Shown: positions 43,609 to 52,935 of the stretch, piece after piece | Position numbering within the stretch: the first letter of the stretch is position 1 | Layout of the letters: the number at the start of each line of letters is the position of its first letter | Source of the DNA: Bacillota bacterium | GTDB taxonomy: Bacteria; Bacillota_I; Bacilli_A; Erysipelotrichales; Erysipelotrichaceae | NCBI GenBank assembly: GCA_023388995.1 | Contig: JAEWFD010000040.1 | Span: 78,467-142,466, forward strand | Length of the DNA stretch: 64,000 bases | Direction: 5' to 3' | The notes under the pieces: generated by a model | Databases searched by the model: none | What the model saw: only the letters and a program-made list of their open reading frames with translations | What the model was told of the DNA's origin: nothing | Position numbers and translations under genes: made by a program

Positions 43609-43911
43609 ATATTACAACTTCCCGAATGCAGCCGTTGAGATTTCAAAATGATTGATGATTCCAGCTGAAATGTTCTGCATCGAGCAATCCTCGAAAGAGA
43701 GATCGAAGATACTTGATAAACAAGAATCAGGAAGGTGTGTTCTAATTAAAAGGCTATCCTATAGTATTATATCTTACGCTTCTAGTATGAGATAAAAGGG
43801 ATTAAAAACTCCAATGCAGTATGTATTGTGCTGTTTCTTTCGCTGTTCCTAAGTATCTGTCGTGCAACAACAGCTTTAGAATGCTATACTAACCATATTG
43901 GAGGAACTAAA
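43609..43911. other. Intergenic region before the old yellow enzyme gene
   Basis: About 300 bases between divergent genes. A TATACT at 43885-43890 is a likely -10 box for the gene at 43912; the -35 region is weak. No gene is supported. Confidence 0.5.
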
Positions 43912-44952
43912 ATGGCACAACTTTTTACCCCTTTTATCTGTAAGGATTTAACAGTGAAAAATAGAATAATGATGGCGCCAATGTGCATGTACAGCGCTGC
44001 TGATGACGGGATCTGTACACCGTGGCATATTGTGCATTATGCAACCAGAGCGCAAGGAACTGTAGGATTGCTTATCCAGGAAGCGACGGCGGTGGAGCAA
44101 CGCGGCCGCATTACCGCTCAGGATTTAGGAATTTGGAGCGATGAGCAGATTGCGCCGTTGAAGCAGCTTGTGGATGTAGTTCATGAATATGGCAGCAAGA
44201 TCGGCATTCAGCTGGGACATGCGGGACGGAAAGGGACTGCTAAGCCGCATCAAATCATAGCACCAAGTGCAATTGCCTTCAGTGACGACTATGACGTGCC
44301 TGCCGAAATGACGGTAACAGATATCCGCGAAGTGATTCTGGCTTTCCAGGACGCAGCCAGAAGAGTGCGATTAGCAGGGTATGATATCATTGAAATTCAT
44401 GCTGCCCATGGTTATCTGATCAATCAATTTATGTCACCCCTGACGAATCAGCGGACAGATGCATATGGTGGCAGTCTTATTGGACGAGCACGTTTTTTGC
44501 AGGAAATTATTGCGGCGATTCGCAAGGAATGGCCGATAGAGAAACCACTGATGCTTCGTGTATCAGCGGAAGAATATCAGGAAAACGGAAATCATCCGCA
44601 GGAAGTTGCTGATATACTAAATGAAGTGAAGGCTTTGGGAGTAGATTTGGTGAATGTAAGCTCAGGGGGTGTTGTGCCCGTTCCGGTTCCGTCTTATGCA
44701 GGATATCAAGTTCAATTTGCGGAAATGATCAGAAAACAGACTAAGCTGCCGGTTGTTGCAGGTGGTTTGATCACTGATCCCCATATGGCTGAAGAAATTT
44801 TACAGCATCAGCGAGCAGATATGATTTACTTAGGCCGGATTTTACTCAGAGAACCCTATTGGCCATTGCTGGCAGATGGTGTTTTGCAGCAGGAACTGTC
44901 ATGGCCGCGCCAGTACGAAAGAGGAAGACCGCGTCAAAACGGATATCGCTAA
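43912..44952 (+). CDS. namA: Old yellow enzyme, NADPH dehydrogenase NamA/YqjM-like
   Basis: A 346-residue flavin oxidoreductase. LTVKNRIMMAPMCMYSAADD contains the typical Cys of YqjM, QLGHAGRKG carries substrate-binding residues, EIHAAHGYLINQFMSPLTNQ is the OYE signature, and VVAGGLI is the FMN phosphate loop. It reduces alpha,beta-unsaturated carbonyl compounds. The ATG at 43912 follows TTGGAGG; the frame upstream to 43828 has no ribosome site. MalY follows 50 bases later and may be co-transcribed. Confidence 0.93.
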   Translation: MAQLFTPFICKDLTVKNRIMMAPMCMYSAADDGICTPWHIVHYATRAQGTVGLLIQEATAVEQRGRITAQDLGIWSDEQIAPLKQLVDVVHEYGSKIGIQLGHAGRKGTAKPHQIIAPSAIAFSDDYDVPAEMTVTDIREVILAFQDAARRVRLAGYDIIEIHAAHGYLINQFMSPLTNQRTDAYGGSLIGRARFLQEIIAAIRKEWPIEKPLMLRVSAEEYQENGNHPQEVADILNEVKALGVDLVNVSSGGVVPVPVPSYAGYQVQFAEMIRKQTKLPVVAGGLITDPHMAEEILQHQRADMIYLGRILLREPYWPLLADGVLQQELSWPRQYERGRPRQNGYR

Positions 44953-45002
44953 TGCATTTCATTTGATATAATAGCAATGTAATAATACAAAAGGAGAACA
45001 GT

Positions 45003-46181
45003 ATGTCCAGATTTGATGAATTGATTGATCGCCGCCAAAGTAGTTCCCGGAAATGGGATGGCTATAAGGATGCGGGAATCCCCGGTGATGCATTGCCGCT
45101 TTGGGTTGCGGATATGGATTTCAAAACATTAGATGAAGTAACGGAAGCACTAGTATCTCGTGCCGAGTCTGGTGTTTACGGCTATCCGTTAATTGAAGAA
45201 GGAACAACAGAAGCAATTCAAGGCTGGATGAAGCGCCGCTTTAACTGGGAAGTTGATCCTGCTTGGATCATTCATACGCCTGGTATTGTCTTTGCATTGC
45301 ATTTGGCAGTTCAGCTGTTTACCGAAGAAGGGGATAGCGTCTTAATCAATCGACCTGTATATCCGCCGTTTGCGAAAGCAGCCAAGAGCAATCAACGTCG
45401 TGTCGTGGATGTACCGTTGATTCGTACGGGAAATTGTTACGAGTATGATTTTGAACAATTGGAACAAATGATTGTAAAGGAACATATAAAGCTGTATATT
45501 TTATGCAATCCGCATAATCCGGTTGGCAAAGTAGCGACAGCAAAGGAATTGCAGCGCATAGCTGCCATATGTGAGAAGCATGATGTGATGATTATCAGTG
45601 ATGAAATTCACCAGGATTTCGTTTATCCGGGATATACGCATATTCCGTTTTTGAAAGCAAATCCATCATTTGAAAAAGCGATTATTTGCACGGCGCCAAG
45701 TAAAACATTTAATCTGGCGGGAATGCAGTTTTCCAATGTGATCATAGCAAACAGCGAGATCAGAGAACAGTTTGAAGAAGGTATGGAGCGGCTCGGCTTA
45801 CATATGATGAGCTCTTTTTCTTCCTTGGCATGCAAGCAAGCATACCTGCATGGAGATGCTTATGTGGAGGAATTGGTAGACCATATAAGATCTAATGTAG
45901 CTTATGTCCGGCAATTTTTGCAGGAGAAATTACCGCGGCTGCAACTCATTGAACCGCAATCCTTGTATTTGCTGTGGATTGATTTTTCCGGATATGGTCT
46001 ATCCGGAAAAGCGCTGGAACAATTTTTGGTGCATGATGCCAAGCTCTGGCTTTCTTTGGGCGAGCCATTTGGCGATGATAAATTTGCCAGAATGAATGTT
46101 GCCTGCCACCGGAGTACTTTGATTGATGCAATGGAACGGCTATATCAAGCCTTATTAAAATTAGAAGAAATACATGCTTAA
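45003..46181 (+). CDS. MalY/PatB-type aminotransferase (C-S lyase)
   Basis: A 392-residue PLP enzyme. FDELIDRRQSSSRKWDGYKD and LPLWVADMDFKT are the MalY/PatB start signature. LCNPHNPVGKV, ISDEIHQDFVY and the PLP Lys in TAPSKTFNLAGMQ follow. These enzymes cleave cystathionine or cysteine-S-conjugates, releasing thiols. AAAGGAG precedes the ATG. It ends 20 bases before the AlkD-like gene and may form an operon with it. Confidence 0.92.
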   Translation: MSRFDELIDRRQSSSRKWDGYKDAGIPGDALPLWVADMDFKTLDEVTEALVSRAESGVYGYPLIEEGTTEAIQGWMKRRFNWEVDPAWIIHTPGIVFALHLAVQLFTEEGDSVLINRPVYPPFAKAAKSNQRRVVDVPLIRTGNCYEYDFEQLEQMIVKEHIKLYILCNPHNPVGKVATAKELQRIAAICEKHDVMIISDEIHQDFVYPGYTHIPFLKANPSFEKAIICTAPSKTFNLAGMQFSNVIIANSEIREQFEEGMERLGLHMMSSFSSLACKQAYLHGDAYVEELVDHIRSNVAYVRQFLQEKLPRLQLIEPQSLYLLWIDFSGYGLSGKALEQFLVHDAKLWLSLGEPFGDDKFARMNVACHRSTLIDAMERLYQALLKLEEIHA

Positions 46182-46201
46182 TGCATAAAGGAGGTGCCTC
46201 T

Positions 46202-46909
46202 ATGACAGTGGATGAGTTGCTGGTCATGATAAAAGAAAGGGCAGACGAACAAACCAAACGTACCATGATGCGAAGTGGCGGCGTGGAACCATTGTATGGA
46301 ACCAAAATCGGAGAATTGAAGAAACTAATGCGTTATGTTCGAAAGAATCAAGAGCTGGCATTGCAGTTATATGCGTCGCAAGTCTCGGAAGCAATGTATC
46401 TGGCTGGACTCTGCATCGATCCCAAGCTAATGAGCAAAGAGCAATTGGAATCTTGGGCCAGGCAAGCAGCATGGGAATTGCATCGGGAAGCAACAGTAGC
46501 AAATGTAGTTGCGGAAAGCAAGTATGCATTGCCGTTAGTGCGTTACTGGATTGCCAGTGAAGATCCTGCTATGCGCACCATTGGCTGGTCTGCCTATGCA
46601 GCTCACATTAGTATTACGGAAGATCAGCTGTTGGATCAACAAGAGATTATGTCTTATCTGCAATTGATCCAAAGAACAATTCACCAAGAGGAAAACCGTG
46701 TACGCTATTGTATGAATCAGTTTGTGATTGCGGTTGGAGGCTATCTGAAAGAATTAACTGGGAAAGCCAAAGAGGTAGCTAGTTCCATAGGGACTATTAC
46801 TGTGGATATGGGTAATACGGCATGTAAAGTACCGCCGGCTATGCAATATATTGAGAAGATGGAAGCAATGAACCGTATTGGTCGCAAACGGAAGCGGGCG
46901 GTGTGCTAG
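46202..46909 (+). CDS. DNA alkylation repair (AlkD-like) HEAT-repeat protein
   Basis: A 235-residue alpha-helical protein resembling AlkD-type proteins. MMRSGGVEPLYGTKIGELKK is typical of the N-terminus, and repeats with WARQAAWELHREATVANVV and TIGWSAYAAHISITE follow. The AlkD catalytic Asp cannot be located with certainty. The ATG at 46202 follows AAAGGAGG. AlkD excises alkylated bases; many relatives have lost this activity. Confidence 0.78.
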   Translation: MTVDELLVMIKERADEQTKRTMMRSGGVEPLYGTKIGELKKLMRYVRKNQELALQLYASQVSEAMYLAGLCIDPKLMSKEQLESWARQAAWELHREATVANVVAESKYALPLVRYWIASEDPAMRTIGWSAYAAHISITEDQLLDQQEIMSYLQLIQRTIHQEENRVRYCMNQFVIAVGGYLKELTGKAKEVASSIGTITVDMGNTACKVPPAMQYIEKMEAMNRIGRKRKRAVC

Positions 46910-46910
46910 A

Positions 46911-47216
46911 ATGATGGAACTTACTTCACAAACTATTCCTGTTGTATATGTGATGATAATGGAAAATAAGAATCCATTATCCATGGAAGTCATTGAACGT
47001 CATGTGGAGCACTTGAAATTGCTGGAAGCGCAGCAGGAGCTTGTTTTATGTGGTCCTATGCTGGATTATGCAGGCGGAATGGTTATTTTGCGTGCGAACT
47101 CGAAAGAGGAAGCTGACTCGCTTGCAAAACGTGATCCTTTTATTGCGGAAGGCTATAAAACGTATGTGCTGTATACCTTAGAACTGGCAGATCGCAGCAA
47201 CAACTACTTATTATGA
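46911..47216 (+). CDS. YCII family protein
   Basis: A 101-residue protein with the YCII-type ferredoxin-like fold: MEVIERHVEHLKLLEAQQEL, VLCGPMLDYAGGMVILRANS, SKEEADSLAKRDPFIAEG. The conserved His and Asp of the putative active site are present (HVEHLK, RDPF). It starts one base after the AlkD-like stop without an obvious ribosome site, so it is translationally coupled. Its reaction is unknown. Confidence 0.85.
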   Translation: MMELTSQTIPVVYVMIMENKNPLSMEVIERHVEHLKLLEAQQELVLCGPMLDYAGGMVILRANSKEEADSLAKRDPFIAEGYKTYVLYTLELADRSNNYLL

Positions 47217-47222
47217 AATAGA

Positions 47223-47246
47223 AAGCATGGACCGCGGCCCATGCTT
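47223..47246. terminator. Hairpin between convergent genes
   Basis: AAGCATGG and CCATGCTT form an 8-bp stem around ACCGCGGC. T-runs are short on both sides, so termination may be weak. Confidence 0.5.
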
Positions 47247-47248
47247 AT

Positions 47249-47509
47249 TTATTGATCTGATAGTTTCGGATAAATGGTTTTGATATTGACGAAAGGAATC
47301 ATTCCTAATTTTCCTGACAGTGCATTGATTACATCAGCAGGTCCGTCAATGGCTACACTGATTAGAGAAATATTGCGTTCACGATAGGGAATACCCATGC
47401 GTCCTATAATATAATAGCCATATTCGTGAAGTAAATCATTGATGGCCTTTGCGGACTCAGACCGTTCAACAATGATGCTGATTAATGCTACACGTGTTCT
47501 TGATTCCAT
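47249..47509 (-). CDS. TM1266-type iron-only hydrogenase system putative regulator
   Basis: An 86-residue ACT-like protein matching the TM1266 family: RVALISIIVERSESAKAIND, then LHEYGYYIIGRMGIPY, and INALSGKLGMIPFVNIKTIY. These small proteins are encoded with [FeFe]-hydrogenase maturation genes in anaerobes, though not here. TAGGAGGA-type sequence (ggaggatt on the minus strand) precedes the ATG. It suggests a fermentative anaerobe. Confidence 0.82.
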   Translation of the reverse strand: MESRTRVALISIIVERSESAKAINDLLHEYGYYIIGRMGIPYRERNISLISVAIDGPADVINALSGKLGMIPFVNIKTIYPKLSDQ

Positions 47510-47569
47510 GTCTAAATCCTCCTGCTGCTATTGTATCATGATCAGAAACAGGGAGCAAGATACGAAAAT

Positions 47570-47596
47570 TTAGCACTCACATATTGACAGTGCTAA
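47570..47596 (+). promoter_or_regulatory. CIRCE element 1 (HrcA operator)
   Basis: TTAGCACTC-N9-CAGTGCTAA matches the CIRCE consensus TTAGCACTC-N9-GAGTGCTAA except for one base. A TTGACA (47584-47589) is embedded in it, with TATACT (47606-47611) 16 bases further on, so HrcA binding would cover the -35 box of the hsp20 promoter. Confidence 0.92.
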
Positions 47597-47655
47597 ATTT
47601 TGTGATATACTAAAATTGTAAGTTAACTTAGGTTAGCTTTCATTTTACAGTATTA

Positions 47656-47682
47656 TTAGCACTCTTTTTATTAAAGTGCTAA
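47656..47682 (+). promoter_or_regulatory. CIRCE element 2 (HrcA operator)
   Basis: TTAGCACTC-N9-AAGTGCTAA, again one base from the CIRCE consensus. It lies about 40 bases after the predicted transcription start, in the leader of the hsp20 mRNA. The leader is unusually long (about 170 bases). Confidence 0.9.
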
Positions 47683-47789
47683 ACGGTGCAAGATAGATAG
47701 AATCTTCAAAGCAAATCATGGCTGTTTGTCACGATAGAAGAGGTTGATATCTGCACATACTAACATAGAGCAAGATAGGAGGAATGAAC

Positions 47790-48200
47790 ATGTTAGTACC
47801 AAGACCACGATTTGGCCTGCAAACTTGGGATGAATTGTTCCGCGATCCGTTCTTCCGCAGAGAAGAAACAATGAAAACAGACGTCAAGGAGGTTGATGGC
47901 CGCTATTACTTGTCGATGGAATTAGCCGGATATACCAAAGACGATATTAAAATTGAACATGAGAATGGCTATTTGACGATCTCGGCGCAGAAAAATGAAA
48001 CACGTGAAAAGAAAAATGACGCTGGCAAAATTATCCACCAAGAGCGCAGCTATGGTTCATGTAAGCGTAGTTTCTATATTGGCGATGCTGTGAAAAGAGA
48101 AGAAATCAAAGCATCTTACCGCGATGGTATTTTAGAGTTAAATTTTCCAAGTGCTTCAGAACATCCTGCAATTGAACAAAAAACAATTGACATTGAGTGA
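47790..48200 (+). CDS. Hsp20/alpha-crystallin small heat shock protein
   Basis: A 136-residue small heat shock protein. MKTDVKEVDGRYYLSMELAG, YTKDDIKIEHENGYLTISAQ and the end of the crystallin domain, KASYRDGILELNFP (the GILxL motif), are diagnostic. It holds denatured proteins in oligomers. The ATG at 47790 is preferred, because the upstream ATG (47784) abuts AGGAGGA directly. Two CIRCE elements upstream show HrcA heat-shock control; hrcA itself is not in the window. Confidence 0.93.
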   Translation: MLVPRPRFGLQTWDELFRDPFFRREETMKTDVKEVDGRYYLSMELAGYTKDDIKIEHENGYLTISAQKNETREKKNDAGKIIHQERSYGSCKRSFYIGDAVKREEIKASYRDGILELNFPSASEHPAIEQKTIDIE

Positions 48201-48246
48201 TGATTTCCTTGGGAATGGACAGTATTCGACAAATTAGCTTAAAAAA

Positions 48247-48276
48247 AGAGTGATGGCAGTTATGTTCCATCACTCT
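48247..48276. terminator. Bidirectional hairpin terminator
   Basis: AGAGTGATGG and CCATCACTCT form a 10-bp stem around ten bases, flanked by seven A and TTTAT. It lies between the convergent hsp20 and Nudix genes. Confidence 0.85.
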
Positions 48277-48743
48277 TTATTGTATTGTTTCAGTTTTGTA
48301 TAGGAGACACAATGATGTTCTTCATCCCAATAGTGAATACGTTCATATGTACCATTTTGCAAGAGCAGATAAATGCGTGTGCGAATGTCCGGCTGCATTG
48401 GAATTAGTTCCAGATCCTGAATATTCCACCATTGCGGATCACCTTCGGGTGAACGTTCCAGAAGTGTTCCTTCAAATTGCTCGCATAAATAATCATAGTA
48501 TACAAAACGTTCCTGTTTAACCGGATTTGTGAAGCCCGAAATTCCTTTCAGCTGCAGATGGGTAGCTGTCAACCCTGTTTCCTCAAGGACTTCACGAATA
48601 GCTGCTTCCGCAAAACTTTCAGGGAATTCAACCTTGCCGCCTGGATGAATCCATCCTTTGAAGTTGTCATGCTGCCGATTCAACAATAAGATTTGATTAT
48701 TTTTTTTGAGACAGATATTAACCCAATTTTTAATTTGTTCCAT
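48270..48743 (-). CDS. NUDIX hydrolase
   Basis: A 157-residue enzyme with a complete Nudix box, GKVEFPESFAEAAIREVLEE followed by TG (Gx5Ex7REUxEEx). The N-terminus NICLKKNNQILLLNRQHDNF is typical of MutT-like members acting on nucleotide diphosphates. It ends in the terminator hairpin region. The substrate is unknown. Confidence 0.9.
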   Translation of the reverse strand: MEQIKNWVNICLKKNNQILLLNRQHDNFKGWIHPGGKVEFPESFAEAAIREVLEETGLTATHLQLKGISGFTNPVKQERFVYYDYLCEQFEGTLLERSPEGDPQWWNIQDLELIPMQPDIRTRIYLLLQNGTYERIHYWDEEHHCVSYTKLKQYNKE

Positions 48744-48752
48744 GATTGCTTC

Positions 48753-49703
48753 CTAGCAGCGGGTAGGAATGGCAGCCAAAACGGTGCAATTCTTTCCGCT
48801 GTTTTTCCCTTCATAAAGTGCTTGGTCCAGTTGGTACATGTGGGTATCTAGATCATAGTGATGATCGTAGGCGATTAAGGAAATGGTCAGGGAACTATGA
48901 AATTGCTTTCCTTTGATATCGAAACGATAGTGTGCAATTGCTTTGCGGATAGTCTCTACAATGAAATAACCTTCTTCAACGGTTGTTCCCGGAAGAATGA
49001 TGGCAAATTCCTCGCCGCCCCAGCGCGCCACATTGGCATGAGAAGGGAGATGCTGGCGGATAAAATGCGTAATGGTGGTCAAGACAACATCACCTATGCT
49101 ATGCCCGTACGTATCATTGATTTTTTTGAAGTCATCGACATCGCAGAAGCAAAGAGCAAGCGGCTGGGACCGTACTTTTGCAAGCTTAATTTGTGAATTC
49201 AGCTGTTTGTTGAAATAGAACCGGTTGTAGACACCGGTCAGAGGATCGGTATTGGCCAGCCGCTGATTTTCCTTGATGGCTTGTTCCAAATAGATATTGA
49301 TTTGCTTCAAAAGGTCATTGTTACGCTTTGCTTGCAAATGTGCTAGTACCCGTGCTTTTAACTCTATAATGGTAAAAGGTTTGGCGATATAGTCGGTTGC
49401 CCCGGCTTGGAAGCCTGCTTCCATATATTTGGTATCTGTCATGGATGTAATAAAAATTACGGGAATGTCTTTAATCAGCGGATCTTTTTTGAATACTTGG
49501 CATAGGGATACACCATCTGCATCCGGCAATACCGCATCCAGCAGAATAATATCGCAAGATTCTGTCAGCAAAATATGCAAGGCTTCTGCTTTATTATATG
49601 CACAAAAAACTTGCATTTCAGGAGATTGAAATGTGAGTTCAACCATCTTGCAGATGAGGGGACTGTCATCAATAATTAAAATTGCTTCCTTCTTATTGCT
49701 CAT
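48753..49703 (-). CDS. Response regulator diguanylate cyclase (REC-GGDEF)
   Basis: A 316-residue protein. Residues 1-125 are a receiver domain (ILIIDDSPLICKMVE with acidic pair, IILLDAVLPDADG with the phosphorylated Asp, and KPF). Residues about 150-310 are a GGDEF domain with DPLTGVYNRFYF and RWGGEEF, an active GGEEF variant. The RxxD inhibitory site is missing (PSHA). No kinase gene is next to it, so an orphan partner is likely. AGGAACTCC on the minus strand gives no clear strong ribosome site. Confidence 0.92.
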   Translation of the reverse strand: MSNKKEAILIIDDSPLICKMVELTFQSPEMQVFCAYNKAEALHILLTESCDIILLDAVLPDADGVSLCQVFKKDPLIKDIPVIFITSMTDTKYMEAGFQAGATDYIAKPFTIIELKARVLAHLQAKRNNDLLKQINIYLEQAIKENQRLANTDPLTGVYNRFYFNKQLNSQIKLAKVRSQPLALCFCDVDDFKKINDTYGHSIGDVVLTTITHFIRQHLPSHANVARWGGEEFAIILPGTTVEEGYFIVETIRKAIAHYRFDIKGKQFHSSLTISLIAYDHHYDLDTHMYQLDQALYEGKNSGKNCTVLAAIPTRC

Positions 49704-49713
49704 AGTGGAGTTC

Positions 49714-50619
49714 CTATTCTAGAATTTTCATTTCGCATTCCAGCTGATAGCCTGTTTTTGTATAGACAACCTCTTTCACATGTTGAATGAGATTCAGAAA
49801 TTCCTCGCTTGTTGCTTTTCCTGCATTGATAAGGAATCCGGCATGTTTTTCACTGACCTGGGCATCGCCGATGCGATATCCCTTCAATCCGCATTGATCA
49901 ATCAAAGCGGAAGCATAATGATTGTTTGGACGTTTGAAGGTGCTGCCTGCACTCGGGTATTCCAACGGCTGCTTTAACTGCCGTTGTTTTAAATAAGTTT
50001 GCATTTGGTGATCAATTTCTGTCAGATCGCCATGCTGCAGCTGGAAAGTGACGGATATAATGCATAATTTTTTATCAGTGAAATAGCTGTGGCGGTAGCG
50101 CAGTTCCAGTTCTGACAAAGGTTTTGTCTCGAGTATATTTTGTTCATTTAAATAGGTGCAGGATATTACGACATCTTTCATTTCGCCGCCATAAGCACCG
50201 GCATTCATATATAATGCTCCGCCAACGGAAGCAGGTATGCCATAAGCGAATTCCAATCCTGTCAAATGGTGTTCTCGTGCAAATAAGCAGACATCCATCA
50301 GCGAAATGCCGGCATCACAAGTAATTGTTGTGGGTGTGGACAACACAATTTGGGAAAAGTTACCGGCAAGGAGAATTACCATTCCTGTTACTCCATGATC
50401 CAAGACTAAGGTGTTGGATCCATTGCCAAGCATGAAGTAAGGTATTTGGTAAGTATTAGCGAGAGCAATGACCGTTTGGATTTCTTCTGTTGTGGATGGT
50501 TTTACCAAAAGATCGGCACAACCTCCGATTTTTAAGCTTGTATAAGATTTCAAGGAAACATTGGCTTCCCATGGAATGGCTGTATTCCTTAAAGCGGCTT
50601 TCAATGCATCAAGATTCAT
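49714..50619 (-). CDS. murB: UDP-N-acetylenolpyruvoylglucosamine reductase
   Basis: A 301-residue flavoenzyme of peptidoglycan precursor synthesis, reducing enolpyruvyl-UDP-GlcNAc. SYTSLKIGGCADLLVKP and LGNGSNTLV are FAD-binding motifs, MNAGAYGGEMKD is conserved, and YPSAGSTFKRP carries the catalytic Ser region; the late Glu is probably in the C-terminal YQLECEMKIL. It is the smaller type IIa form. It stands 10 bases after the response regulator in the other direction of reading (upstream gene in the minus-strand order). Confidence 0.95.
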   Translation of the reverse strand: MNLDALKAALRNTAIPWEANVSLKSYTSLKIGGCADLLVKPSTTEEIQTVIALANTYQIPYFMLGNGSNTLVLDHGVTGMVILLAGNFSQIVLSTPTTITCDAGISLMDVCLFAREHHLTGLEFAYGIPASVGGALYMNAGAYGGEMKDVVISCTYLNEQNILETKPLSELELRYRHSYFTDKKLCIISVTFQLQHGDLTEIDHQMQTYLKQRQLKQPLEYPSAGSTFKRPNNHYASALIDQCGLKGYRIGDAQVSEKHAGFLINAGKATSEEFLNLIQHVKEVVYTKTGYQLECEMKILE

Positions 50620-50934
50620 GGTTTTCAGTCCTTACTATTGGCTGGTGTATCGTTACCTAACTAATTATTATACGGAAAGAAAGAGCAAAAAGCACGCATA
50701 ATACAAAATTAAGCAAATTTCTTTTTGAAATCGGAATTCCCGAAAATAATTTGAAATACAAAGTTGAATTACCTCCCTTGATTTGTTAGAATATTAATAA
50801 TGAGTGATGGAACATATCTGTTTTATCATATGCTGATGATTTTGAAATATCGTAACCAAAATAGAGATCGTACTGTTCATGAACTTGGAATGTACGAAAT
50901 CTGACTGCTGGGACAGAAAGTAGGGTAGAGTACA
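50620..50934. other. Intergenic region between divergent genes
   Basis: About 315 bases without a supported gene. It should hold the promoters of murB and of the diguanylate cyclase at 50935. A TTGATT with TTAATAAT-like sequence near 50778-50803 may be one of them. Confidence 0.45.
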
Positions 50935-52935
50935 TTGAGTTTAAAAAAGTTGATTTACATCGTGTTACTAGTTGCTACCATTGTCCCCATTTTACTGACT
51001 GGCGGAATCCAAATGTTTACGATTCATTACTGGTCCAATGAGATTATCAGCAAAAATTTAGAAAATACAGCTAACAGCTTCAAGGCTGTTATAGAAGATT
51101 TCTTTTACCAGCAAAGCATTGAACTGGGTATTGTATCCCATACGAATCTTGTAAAATCATTTGTAAAAGAACCGACTGATACACTGTACCAATCAGTAGA
51201 TCAGTTTTTGCGTGGCAAAGTAAATGATAAATATTATATTGAATATATGGTGTTATATGATGCGCAAGGAAATGTTGCATACAGCAGCTTCGGACAAAAT
51301 TTAAAAGACGTGGCTATGCCGGTTACGGCTTTGCATATGAAGGATTATGATGTCTATTATTCGGATTTTATGGATCATCCGGTCAATGAAATACCCGTTA
51401 TTCGTGCTTTTACGCCGATTGTGGATCGCCAGCAGCGGATTGGCTATATGGAGATTGCTTATAACAACAGTTATTTCAGTCATATCATTGAAAATGTCAG
51501 CCTTGAAAATGATGTGAAGGTTCGCTTGGAAGACGGAACGGGTAAAGTGATCAGCACCCTGGGGCTGTTTGTTTTGGTGCGCGGTCAAGAGAAGAACTTT
51601 GATGTCGTTCGGGAGCGCCTGGACTTTGCAGCGCATCCGATCGGCATGATTACTTATAAAAATTATAAGCATGAAGAAGTTGCCTATTATACACCGATCA
51701 AATATACCAATATGCGCTTGTTTACTGCGATCAACAAATATGATTATCAATATCCTTTGCAGAAGATTCTGACCAATATGTCACTGGTGGCTTTGGTGGT
51801 GTTGTTTTTTGCGGTGCTTGTCATGACAAAAATCGCCCGGAAAGTTGGAATTTATATGGAACAGTTTCTGGGAACGATTATGCAGATCAAGCAGGGGAAT
51901 TACCATGCACGCCTGAAACTGTCCAGCAACCATGAGCTAAAATATGTTGCGGATACGTTCAATGATTTGCTGCATACCATTGAGCAAAATAACATTGCAC
52001 TGTTCCAGAGCAGCGAGCGCTATCGCCATGTGGTAAAATTGTTCAGCGATGTCTTTTTTGAGATAGATTTTACCAATGACACGATTGCCTTCGGTTCTAC
52101 CAAGCGCAGCAAAGATTTGCAGCTGGATCGGCTGGAAACCTATTCTGCTGCGTATGAATACGCGCTATCCCATGGTGTTTATGAAGAAGATCGGGAACTT
52201 TTTATTCATACCTTTGAACGAACGCATGTATTGGAACATATCCGGCATTTGAAAGATAAGAGCAGCGATGTTATTTCACTCGAAGTGCGCTGGTATCATA
52301 TCACCGGGATGATCATCTGGGTTTCGTTAACATTGGTGCCGGTTTTTGACCAAAATGGAGAATCACCGACGATGATCGGTTATGTGAAGAATATTAATAG
52401 TCAAAAGAGCAAAGAATTGGATTTGATGAAACGAGCACAGCAAGATGGCTTGACTAAAACCAATAACAAAGTAACTACGCAGCATTTGATTGAAACAATA
52501 CTGCTTAGAAACAATGAGCAGGCATTCCATGCCTTGCTGGTAATCGATTTGGACAACTTCAAGCAAATCAATGATCAGTTTGGGCACTTGGTGGGTGATA
52601 AAGTATTGCAGTATGTTTCCAATTCCTTGCGTGCTGTCTTGCGCAGTTCAGACGTAATCGGACGAATTGGCGGCGATGAATTCCTGGTGTTCTTGATGGA
52701 TGTAGACCAGGATGTAGTGAAAAAGAAAGTGGATCATTTGATTCGTAGTCTCAGTCATACCTTCTATTATGAATCTTATCAAATAGCGACGTCTTGCAGT
52801 ATTGGTGTTTCCTTCTACCCGCTGCATGGCCAGTCGTATACTACGTTGTTTGAAGCAGCTGATAAAGCACTCTATCATGCCAAAGAAAATGGAAAACGGC
52901 AATACTATATTGCAAATGAAACGAGGATGGATTAA
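50935..52935 (+). CDS. Membrane sensor diguanylate cyclase (dCache-like, HAMP-like, PAS, GGDEF)
   Basis: A 666-residue protein starting with TTG. A first helix (KLIYIVLLVATIVPILLTGG), a Cache-type extracytoplasmic sensor (about 30-275), a second helix (about 280-300), a HAMP-like stretch, a PAS region (about 365-500) and a GGDEF domain. The active site is GRIGGDEF, and RSSD at the correct distance upstream is an intact RxxD inhibitory site, unlike the two other cyclases in this window. The stop is within a terminator hairpin. Confidence 0.9.
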   Translation: MSLKKLIYIVLLVATIVPILLTGGIQMFTIHYWSNEIISKNLENTANSFKAVIEDFFYQQSIELGIVSHTNLVKSFVKEPTDTLYQSVDQFLRGKVNDKYYIEYMVLYDAQGNVAYSSFGQNLKDVAMPVTALHMKDYDVYYSDFMDHPVNEIPVIRAFTPIVDRQQRIGYMEIAYNNSYFSHIIENVSLENDVKVRLEDGTGKVISTLGLFVLVRGQEKNFDVVRERLDFAAHPIGMITYKNYKHEEVAYYTPIKYTNMRLFTAINKYDYQYPLQKILTNMSLVALVVLFFAVLVMTKIARKVGIYMEQFLGTIMQIKQGNYHARLKLSSNHELKYVADTFNDLLHTIEQNNIALFQSSERYRHVVKLFSDVFFEIDFTNDTIAFGSTKRSKDLQLDRLETYSAAYEYALSHGVYEEDRELFIHTFERTHVLEHIRHLKDKSSDVISLEVRWYHITGMIIWVSLTLVPVFDQNGESPTMIGYVKNINSQKSKELDLMKRAQQDGLTKTNNKVTTQHLIETILLRNNEQAFHALLVIDLDNFKQINDQFGHLVGDKVLQYVSNSLRAVLRSSDVIGRIGGDEFLVFLMDVDQDVVKKKVDHLIRSLSHTFYYESYQIATSCSIGVSFYPLHGQSYTTLFEAADKALYHAKENGKRQYYIANETRMD

